The notes beneath the pieces were generated by a model. It was given only the letters and a program-made list of their open reading frames with translations, was not told where the DNA came from and made no database searches. The position numbers and the translations under genes were made by a program. Shown one piece after another: positions 1 to 3,981 of a stretch of DNA of 5,383 nt; the stretch's first letter is position 1; every line of letters begins with the position of its first letter. The stretch spans positions 1 through 5,383 of the forward strand of contig CAMWVO010000167.1 of the NCBI GenBank assembly GCA_947177695.1, given 5' to 3'. The DNA comes from an uncultured Clostridia bacterium (GTDB taxonomy: Bacteria; Bacillota; Clostridia; Oscillospirales; Ruminococcaceae).

Positions 1-6
1 ACCTCG

Positions 7-65
7 CCAGCTGTGCTCAGCTGGACCAGCTAAAGTCGGCGGCTGCGCCGCCTGAGAGCGCCGAC
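7..65. repeat. Cluster of GC-rich inverted repeats at the left edge
   Basis: Several perfect inverted repeats are packed into about 60 bases. CCAGCTG (7-13) pairs with CAGCTGG (18-24) across a 4-nt loop. AGCTGG (19-24) is also the mirror of CCAGCT (26-31), so the two pairings exclude each other. GTCGGCG (35-41) pairs with CGCCGAC (59-65), and nested in it GGCGGC (38-43) pairs with GCCGCC (47-52), again as alternatives. There is no clear T-tract and no convincing reading frame. It may be the tail of an upstream gene's 3' region, a terminator cluster or a repetitive extragenic palindrome, and it may continue beyond the window. The inverted repeats are directly visible; the function is unknown. 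Confidence 0.55.
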
Positions 66-71
66 AGTTAG

Positions 72-91
72 TCGCGTAAATCAAAATTTAT
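72..91. repeat. Dispersed 20-bp repeat, copy 1
   Basis: TCGCGTAAATCAAAATTTAT occurs here and again at 1906-1925 with a single base change (G to A at the fifth position). Both copies lie shortly after a hairpin-rich block: the palindromes ending at 65 here, and the terminator hairpin ending at 1884 there. It is not a known motif to me. It could be the edge of a longer diverged intergenic element. Confidence 0.45.
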
Positions 92-222
92 AAAATTAAA
101 TTCCACACTGACATTTGCCTCGGCATCATTTTGTTCACAAAAAGTTTAAAAAATATTTTTAAGTATTTTGAAAAAAATACCGCTTCTCAATTGTATTATA
201 TGCAGAAGATAATATTATTTCT

Positions 223-252
223 GCGCGGATACCCCGTCCGCGCCACTGGGGG
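223..252 (+). promoter_or_regulatory. Hairpin next to the sigma factor ribosome binding site
   Basis: GCGCGGA (223-229) pairs perfectly with TCCGCGC (237-243) across a 7-nt loop that contains CCCC (232-235). The purine-rich Shine-Dalgarno run GGGGG (248-252) lies four bases further on, 7 nt before the ATG at 260. The loop cytosines are complementary to that run, so a pseudoknot-like fold could mask the ribosome binding site. The stem and the G-run are visible; translational control is inference. The surrounding leader is AT-rich, so this GC-rich patch stands out. I see no convincing promoter: a TATTAT at 194-199 has only a TTGAAA at 168-173 with a spacer of 20, which is too long. Confidence 0.4.
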
Positions 253-259
253 AAATCAG

Positions 260-775
260 ATGTATTCCGAAACGGCTGCCGAATACGGAACTGACAGCTA
301 TATCCACTATGTCTTGGATACATATTCTCAGACCCTGATACGCCTTTGTTATACCTATGTGCATAACATATGCGACGCTGAGGATATTACTCAGGACGTG
401 CTTGTTGCGCTCTTAAAACGAGGGAGACCTTTCGACAGTCCCGAACATGAAAAGGCGTGGCTGCTCAGGACTGCCATGAATAAAAGCAAGAATTACCTTA
501 AATCGGGCTGGGTAAAGCGAACCGTCCCGCTGGAGGACAGCGATAATTCCGAGGCTGACTCCGATATGGCGGAAAAAAATCAGGTCATGGAGGCGGTATT
601 GTCTCTTCCCGAAAAGTACCGCACAGTTATCCACCTGTTTTACTATAACGGCTATTCGATAAACGAGATATCGGCGATCGTGGGCAAAAAGCCCGCTACC
701 GTTGGCACGCTTCTCGCACGCGGACGCAATCTGCTGAAAGAAATGATGATAGGAGGTTTTGATGAAGATGAGTAA
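260..775 (+). CDS. ECF-type RNA polymerase sigma factor (sigma-70 family)
   Basis: This encodes a 171-residue extracytoplasmic-function sigma factor that would direct RNA polymerase to a small set of promoters. Region 2 lies at about residues 21-85 and includes the DAEDITQDVL helix (39-48), the usual core and -10 contact region; the SPEHEKAWLLRTAMNKSKNYL stretch that follows is typical of the family. A short acidic linker (about 91-106) leads to region 4 (about 107-162), with LPEKYRTVIHLFYYNGYS followed by a helix-turn-helix, EISAIVGKKPATVGTLLARGR. The length is normal for the family. I chose the ATG at 260 because it has GGGGG 7 nt upstream. Starts further upstream (TTG at 131, ATG at 200) have no ribosome binding site and would add an atypical N-terminus. 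The 3' end overlaps the next gene by 14 nt, a common arrangement for a sigma factor and its anti-sigma partner. The target promoters and inducing signal cannot be read from the sequence. Confidence 0.92.
   Translation: MYSETAAEYGTDSYIHYVLDTYSQTLIRLCYTYVHNICDAEDITQDVLVALLKRGRPFDSPEHEKAWLLRTAMNKSKNYLKSGWVKRTVPLEDSDNSEADSDMAEKNQVMEAVLSLPEKYRTVIHLFYYNGYSINEISAIVGKKPATVGTLLARGRNLLKEMMIGGFDEDE
751..756 (+). promoter_or_regulatory. Shine-Dalgarno site inside the sigma gene
   Basis: A perfect AGGAGG sits within the last codons of the sigma gene. It lies 5 nt before the ATG at 762 and 11 nt before the ATG at 768. The first spacing is the better one and sets the start of the downstream gene. A TTG at 759 is too close to the site. 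The overlap suggests coupled translation of sigma and anti-sigma. Confidence 0.75.
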
Positions 776-1760
776 ATCAATAAAGGACTACAAGGACGCT
801 ATGGATAACATCAGAATTTCCGAAAGCTTCTACAAGCGGACAGAGTCGCTGCTCACCGAGCTGCCCGAAATAGAAATAGGCAAACGCCCCGTTATTTCTG
901 CGGGACGCATCACTGCCGCGCTTTCCGCTGCCGCAGCCTGCCTTATCGTCGCTTTCGGCGTAAAATTCGCCCTCGAAAGAAACGACAACATAACCACCGT
1001 GGAGACGGAGATCACCGAGGTAACGGAGGTCACGGAAGTCACAGAGACAGAGACAGCGTCGCCGATCATAGACGACATTGTCGAAACCGAAGAGGACGAA
1101 ATTTTTGATGCCGACTATGACGACATTATTGACTCTGACAAGGACGGAGAAGCTGCCGCTCCCGCCGCTGATACTCCCGATACGCTGCCGACAGCGGATA
1201 CCGTAACGGTCACACAGCCGCCCGCGCCTGCAAATCCCGCTGCGGGAGCTGCCGAAAAGACCGCCGCGCCGCCTGCATCCGCCGTTCCCGAAACCAAGAA
1301 AACTCCACGGACGACGGCTGCAACTTCCGCGACGGAGGAGACCGTGCCGCTGCTCAGTGATATAAGCTATGAGTATGTTACCGTTGAGATAACGCCATAC
1401 TTCAATATGGGCAATATCAAGTCGGGAGAAAATCCCGTCAAGAAAAAAGGCGAGGACTGCAGAGCAATTATCGAGTTTATCGAAGGACTTACCGAGACCT
1501 CCCGCAAGATAAGCAACTATTCCTTTACCTCGCTTTTCTCAATGCAGGTAGCGGACGAAAATATCGGCGTGACCTTTTACAGCATTTATGTAACAGACCT
1601 TAACGCCGTTGTTATAACAAAGCACGGCGCAAACGGTCAGGTTCGCGAGACCTACGCGGTCAACAGCTCCGACTATGAAGCGCTTAAGCATATTCTGTTC
1701 CTGCAATTCGGCACGGAGGACGACTACGAACTGTTCTCAAGCCTTGTCAGCGGAAAATAA
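762..1760 (+). CDS. Probable membrane-bound anti-sigma factor, single-pass, with unknown extracellular domain
   Basis: This encodes a 332-residue protein that probably holds the preceding sigma factor inactive at the membrane. The N-terminal ~45 residues are cytoplasmic and helical (IKDYKDAMDNIRISESFYKR), a pattern common in anti-sigma proteins encoded next to ECF sigma genes in clostridia. One membrane segment follows at about residues 50-71 (ALSAAAACLIVAFGVKFAL). Residues 76-199 are low-complexity: a Thr/Glu/Val repeat, then an Asp/Glu-rich patch, then an Ala/Pro/Thr-rich stretch, probably a flexible linker through or across the cell wall. The C-terminal ~130 residues look folded, with alternating strands and helices (for example ISNYSFTSLFSMQVADE and NAVVITKHG), but I recognise no family. 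The topology implies the C-terminal domain is outside. No zinc-binding HxxxCxxC motif is seen at the N-terminus. The anti-sigma role rests on gene order, overlap and topology rather than on a diagnostic motif. Confidence 0.75.
   Translation: MKMSKSIKDYKDAMDNIRISESFYKRTESLLTELPEIEIGKRPVISAGRITAALSAAAACLIVAFGVKFALERNDNITTVETEITEVTEVTEVTETETASPIIDDIVETEEDEIFDADYDDIIDSDKDGEAAAPAADTPDTLPTADTVTVTQPPAPANPAAGAAEKTAAPPASAVPETKKTPRTTAATSATEETVPLLSDISYEYVTVEITPYFNMGNIKSGENPVKKKGEDCRAIIEFIEGLTETSRKISNYSFTSLFSMQVADENIGVTFYSIYVTDLNAVVITKHGANGQVRETYAVNSSDYEALKHILFLQFGTEDDYELFSSLVSGK
1014..1055 (+). repeat. In-frame 9-bp repeats coding Thr-Glu-Val triplets
   Basis: Within the anti-sigma gene, three tandem 9-bp units code TEV-TEV-TEV and run on into TETET. 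Each unit is a variant of ACsGArGTm. The repeat begins the presumed extracellular linker directly after the membrane segment. Such repeats can change copy number by slippage without a frameshift, so linker length may vary between strains. Confidence 0.6.
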
Positions 1761-1765
1761 CAATA

Positions 1766-1827
1766 GCGGCATAATTTCGTTTTCGAGGTGACAAACGGTT
1801 TTGATATAAAAATCACACGAAAAGAGG
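1766..1827 (+). repeat. Diverged copy of the 3' half of the intergenic repeat
   Basis: GCGGCATAATTTCGTTTTCG starts at 1766 and ACGAAAAGAGG at 1817. The same two blocks, in the same order and at almost the same distance (51 nt here; 51 and 52 nt there), occur in the tandem units at 2424-2482 and 2518-2578. The bases in between are only loosely alike. The hairpin half of the unit is not present here. It lies in the 3' untranslated part of the sigma operon, before its terminator. Confidence 0.45.
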
Positions 1828-1848
1828 AATACTCATATAGAAGTTTTT

Positions 1849-1890
1849 AGCCCGAAAGCGGTTCGGAAGAACTGTTTTCGGGCTTGTTGT
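1849..1890 (+). terminator. Intrinsic terminator of the sigma/anti-sigma operon
   Basis: A continuous 16-bp stem, including two G-U pairs, joins 1849-1864 to 1869-1884 across a GGAA tetraloop. It starts with AGCCCGAAA and closes with TTTCGGGCT. It is followed by the moderately T-rich TGTTGTTGAT, so termination on the plus strand is likely though the tract is imperfect. The hairpin also lies just past the stop of the minus-strand gene at 1925, but on that strand it is followed by an A-rich run, so it is a poor terminator in that direction. Confidence 0.7.
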
Positions 1891-1905
1891 TGATATTGTA
1901 TTACT

Positions 1906-1925
1906 CGCATAAATCAAAATTTATC
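1906..1925. repeat. Dispersed 20-bp repeat, copy 2
   Basis: TCGCATAAATCAAAATTTAT differs from the copy at 72-91 by one base. Its last base touches the stop codon of the minus-strand gene. See copy 1 for the shared context. Confidence 0.45.
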
Positions 1926-2245
1926 TAATTACTAATAAACTCTATACCACTATTCAACTTCTCAATTATATCACTTACTGAATCTTTTTCATCGTCATAA
2001 AATAAGTAGGGATAATTTTGATGAATGTCCCTTTCTTTATCTAAAGCAATAAATGAAACAAAACGATGCGGGTGAAATCCTATATCCTCAACAACCAATT
2101 GAGCTATATATTTGTTAGTATCAAAATTAACGATAAATATGTCTTTTCCATCTTTGTCTATTTCAAACCTTATTATCTCGGCATATTTCTTTGTTATATT
2201 TTCATACCATTTATGAATTTCATTCATAACAGTCTCTAACGTCAT
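1925..2245 (-). CDS. Small acidic protein of unknown function (AT-rich gene)
   Basis: This encodes 106 residues that I cannot assign to a family. The order looks like alpha-beta-beta-beta-beta-alpha: a helix at about 3-23 (containing HKWYENITKKY), strands near 25-30, 35-41, 46-53 and 61-69, then a YPYLFYDDEKD loop and a helix at 88-99. There is no signal peptide or membrane segment, so it is probably cytoplasmic. The gene is well supported: GGGAGG (2253-2258) lies 7 nt before the ATG and a consensus promoter lies further upstream. Base composition is about 30% GC, far below the flanking MoxR/DUF58 and sigma genes, which suggests separate acquisition. Small acidic alpha/beta proteins of this kind are sometimes immunity proteins of toxin systems, but no toxin gene is in view, so that is only a guess. 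Confidence 0.8.
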   Translation of the reverse strand: MTLETVMNEIHKWYENITKKYAEIIRFEIDKDGKDIFIVNFDTNKYIAQLVVEDIGFHPHRFVSFIALDKERDIHQNYPYLFYDDEKDSVSDIIEKLNSGIEFISN

Positions 2246-2283
2246 AAAAAATCCTCCCGTAAATTCCGATTTATCTTAGTAAA

Positions 2284-2312
2284 ATTATAAGTCATATAAA
2301 TTATTTTGTCAA
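2284..2312 (-). promoter_or_regulatory. Full-consensus sigma-A promoter of the small gene
   Basis: Read on the minus strand, TTGACA (2312-2307) is followed by a 17-nt spacer (2306-2290) and TATAAT (2289-2284). Both hexamers are perfect matches to the housekeeping consensus with optimal spacing. Transcription would start near 2277, giving a leader of about 30 nt before the ATG at 2245. Expression should be strong and constitutive unless repressed; no obvious operator is seen. Confidence 0.88.
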
Positions 2313-2356
2313 TAAAAACACCATAGCACTTTTGACGGCTATCAAAAATGCTATGG
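2311..2356 (-). terminator. Intrinsic terminator of the MoxR-DUF58 operon
   Basis: CCATAGCATTTTTGA (minus strand, 2356-2342) pairs with 2335-2321 across a 6-nt loop; 14 of 15 positions pair, with one C-A mismatch. On the minus strand it is followed by TGTTTTTATT, a good U-tract. On the plus strand there is no T-tract, so the direction is clear. It lies about 230 nt beyond the DUF58 stop codon, and its U-tract runs directly into the -35 box of the next gene, insulating that promoter from read-through. Confidence 0.8.
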
Positions 2357-2383
2357 CTGAAACTTCTATATGATTATTACACT

Positions 2384-2477
2384 AAAGGCTGAGCCTTTAC
2401 CCTTGCCGCCGTCTATAGAGATGGCAGCATAATTTTGTTTCCGTGACGAGAAAAAACTTTTGTATCGACATTGCACG
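2384..2477. repeat. 94-bp intergenic structural repeat, unit 1
   Basis: The unit begins with the perfect inverted repeat AAAGGCTGAGCCTTT (2384-2398), then ACCCTTGCC, then a 9-bp-arm hairpin: GCCGCCGTC (2405-2413), loop TATAGA, GATGGCAGC (2420-2428), with one C-A mismatch and one G-T pair. Next comes AGCATAATTTTGTTTCCG and a more variable AT-rich tail. It aligns with the next unit at an offset of exactly 94 bp. No reading frame is evident. It belongs to the 3' untranslated region of the DUF58 transcript if that transcript runs to the terminator at 2356-2311. Confidence 0.75.
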
Positions 2478-2578
2478 AAAGGCTGAGCCTTTACCCTTGC
2501 CGTCATCTATAATGATGGCGGCATAATTTTATTCCCGAGACGAAAATTTAGTTTTGGCAAAAAGCTTGTACGAAAAGG
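2478..2578. repeat. 94-bp intergenic structural repeat, unit 2
   Basis: This is the second unit: AAAGGCTGAGCCTTT (2478-2492), then the hairpin GCCGTCATC (2499-2507), loop TATAAT, GATGGCGGC (2514-2522), in which all nine positions pair, one as T-G. The tail GCATAATTTTATTCCCGAG follows, ending at ACGAAAAGG (2570-2578), which matches the start of a would-be third unit. Several arm bases differ from unit 1, yet eight of nine pairs are still possible in unit 1. That is more like a selected fold than a random duplication. What the fold does is unknown. Confidence 0.75.
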
Positions 2579-2588
2579 AACGCCGTTT

Positions 2589-3788
2589 TTACGAAATAAG
2601 CTCCGCGGAATAATCCTCGCTGAGCCGCCATATCTGAAACGCGCTTCCCACCGAAACAGAATCCGCGCTTATCACGGCGGTGAATATGCCCCGATCCTCT
2701 GCGGAGGATATCTCCGCGGTGAGAGCCTTGTCAAACATGGAGGTGAATAAAAGTATCCCCGCGCCGCTGCCTTTTTCGGACAGCTCTTCTGCGGGAAATC
2801 TGGCACACCTTTCATGCTCCGCAGCAAAACGGAAGTCAGCAAGCTTTGTCTGGAGAGCGGAAACGTCCGCAGGCTCGGTGACCGAAAAGCTTTCCCAGAC
2901 GCCCTTAAAGCGGCAGTATACCGTTGATTCAAAGCCGCACTTCAGCAGTCCCAGCGCGGCGGCAAGTACTCCCTCAACAGCCCGTTCGTTTTCGTATACG
3001 TCGCTTCCGCCGCGGCTGTCGAGAACGATATTCTGCTGTATGGACTCTATCTCGTCGTCCAGTCTGACCATATATTTGTCCCGCTTCGAGGACAGCTTCC
3101 AGTTTATCCTGCGGACAGGATCGCCCTCAACGTACTCTCTGTGGGTGTAGCCGGGCATGCCTGCGAAAAGATTGGCATTGTCGGTCTCGCGGGTCTCCTC
3201 GCTGTCGTCTGCAAGCTTTGCGTTTTCAGCCGCCGACCTGAGAAGCGGAGCGTCCCCCGCCATTTCGGGAATATCGGGAAAAACCTTTATCTCGCGCAGA
3301 AGTTCCGCATTTTCTCCAAGCGGCATTCTGAACTTGAAAAAATCAAGAAAATCGTGGAGCTCCGCGGTCTTTGCGCCAACCGTACAGCAGCCCCAGACCT
3401 TTGCGCTGTACACTATCTCCGCCGTGGCTTCCGAGCGTGGCGGGATACTCATTACAAAGCTTTTTGCGGGCGATTCGGGTTCAAGCCCGTCAGGTACGGA
3501 AAGAAATACCTTGACTGCGGGAACGGGAAAAAAGCTTTTGTTTGCGGCTGTTATCCTGAGGGTGACCGTTTCTTTTTTGTAGAGCATCGTGCGGTCAACG
3601 TCCGCTCTCAGCGATACGCTTTTTCTTTTGTGCAGCCAAAGTGTTACAAGAAAAGAAAATATCGGAGCGCATACGAAGACGTACACAAATGTCCAGCCCA
3701 CCTCCGCGGAAAGATACAGCGCGAACATTACTCCCAGAAAGACCGCCAGAAGATACATAAAAATTTTTGAAGCCATAATTATGACCAT
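2589..3788 (-). CDS. DUF58 family membrane protein, partner of the MoxR ATPase
   Basis: This encodes a 399-residue DUF58 protein. Two membrane segments lie at the N-terminus (about 10-26 and 31-52), followed by a beta-rich region (about 58-150; for example ETVTLRITAANKSFFPVPAV) like that seen before DUF58 domains. The signature is at 214-246, YTHREYVEGDPVRRINWKLS then KRDKYMVRLDDE, matching the family's REYxxGDxxRxIxWkxSA pattern. A von Willebrand A-like fold follows (about 250-395). Its expected metal-site strand reads IVLDSRGGSD (254-263), so the canonical DxSxS metal motif is not intact; many family members also have degenerate sites. Members are encoded beside MoxR ATPases and are thought to be their clients or partners. 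The first ATG (3788) has AAGGG only 3 nt upstream and a stronger GGGAGG further off; an ATG four codons later is less well placed. Confidence 0.9.
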   Translation of the reverse strand: MVIIMASKIFMYLLAVFLGVMFALYLSAEVGWTFVYVFVCAPIFSFLVTLWLHKRKSVSLRADVDRTMLYKKETVTLRITAANKSFFPVPAVKVFLSVPDGLEPESPAKSFVMSIPPRSEATAEIVYSAKVWGCCTVGAKTAELHDFLDFFKFRMPLGENAELLREIKVFPDIPEMAGDAPLLRSAAENAKLADDSEETRETDNANLFAGMPGYTHREYVEGDPVRRINWKLSSKRDKYMVRLDDEIESIQQNIVLDSRGGSDVYENERAVEGVLAAALGLLKCGFESTVYCRFKGVWESFSVTEPADVSALQTKLADFRFAAEHERCARFPAEELSEKGSGAGILLFTSMFDKALTAEISSAEDRGIFTAVISADSVSVGSAFQIWRLSEDYSAELIS

Positions 3789-3816
3789 TTTCCCTTCAGG
3801 AAAAATGTGTCCTCCC
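3787..3816 (-). promoter_or_regulatory. Split ribosome binding region with hairpin before the DUF58 start
   Basis: On the minus strand a strong GGGAGG (3816-3811) is followed, after ACAC, by a small hairpin: ATTTTTCC (3806-3799), loop TGAA, GGGAAAAT (3794-3787). The right arm contains the weak site AAGGG and the first two bases of the ATG. The strong site is too far from the ATG in linear sequence but would be brought near it if the hairpin forms. The sequences are visible; the bridging role is inference. Confidence 0.35.
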
Positions 3817-3824
3817 TTCTAATC

Positions 3825-3921
3825 CTAATCGCCAATTAAAAGTGTAAATAAAAAATCTGCGTGAAAATCATATATGCAAATTTTCACTTGATTTTTTATA
3901 CACTTTTTAATCGGCGATTAG
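3825..3921. repeat. 97-nt near-perfect palindrome between the MoxR and DUF58 genes
   Basis: The arms 3825-3867 and 3881-3921 are inverted copies separated by 13 nt. Matching blocks in order are CTAATCGCC, ATTAAAA, GTGTA, TAAAAAATC and GTGAAAA, 37 paired positions, interrupted by one mismatch, a 1-nt bulge, a 2-nt bulge and a small internal loop. There is no reading frame. The terminal CTAATCGCC/GGCGATTAG with TA near both ends resembles a small non-autonomous transposable element, but a target duplication cannot be shown. On the minus strand it is not followed by a U-tract, so it is not a standard terminator. Left of it the hexamer CTAATC occurs twice in tandem (3819-3830). Confidence 0.7.
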
Positions 3922-3926
3922 TATAA

Positions 3927-3951
3927 CGAGTTTTGTGGAAAACAAAACTCG
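3927..3951 (-). promoter_or_regulatory. 10-bp hairpin in the MoxR-DUF58 spacer
   Basis: CGAGTTTTGT (minus strand, 3951-3942) pairs perfectly with ACAAAACTCG (3936-3927) across a 5-nt loop. It is followed by TTATAC rather than a U-tract. With the flanking hairpins it probably shapes or protects the intercistronic mRNA; a partial terminator cannot be excluded. Confidence 0.5.
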
Positions 3952-3954
3952 CAG

Positions 3955-3979
3955 CTTGAAAAATCTTTGATTTTTCAAG
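3955..3979 (-). promoter_or_regulatory. 11-bp hairpin directly after the MoxR stop codon
   Basis: CTTGAAAAATC and GATTTTTCAAG pair perfectly across a 3-nt loop, starting 2 nt after the MoxR stop codon. The bases following it on the minus strand (CTGCGAG) are not T-rich, so it is not a classical intrinsic terminator. It may protect the 3' end of the upstream message or reduce read-through into DUF58. Confidence 0.5.
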
Positions 3980-3981
3980 TT

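Noticed and set aside
121..180. Another copy of the GGCATAATTTTGTT repeat near 121-135
   Set aside because: CGGCATCATTTTGTT is similar, but the partner block ACGAAAAGG at about 51 nt is missing, so AT-rich chance similarity is likely.
131..259. N-terminal extension of the sigma factor from TTG 131 or ATG 200
   Set aside because: Neither start has a ribosome binding site, the added residues do not resemble the family, and the DNA contains a non-coding-looking hairpin. The ATG at 260 gives a typical ECF length.
830..1297. Minus-strand open frames opposite the anti-sigma gene
   Set aside because: They are mirror images of the low-complexity Thr/Glu/Ala/Pro codons, with Ser/Val/Ala-rich products and no ribosome binding sites.
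1849..1884. Bidirectional terminator serving the minus-strand small gene too
   Set aside because: On the minus strand the stem is followed by CTAAAAACTTC, which lacks a U-tract; only the plus-strand direction is supported.
2378..2578. CRISPR array
   Set aside because: Only two units with 94-bp period, similarity through the whole unit rather than repeat plus unique spacer, and no cas genes in view.
2680..3822. Plus-strand open frames opposite the DUF58 gene
   Set aside because: DUF58 has clear family motifs on the minus strand; the opposing frames overlap one another and give compositions with no recognisable domain.
3915..3951. Internal promoter for DUF58 (minus-strand TATACT near 3925-3920)
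   Set aside because: No acceptable -35 hexamer at 16-18 bp; the region is better explained by the hairpins.
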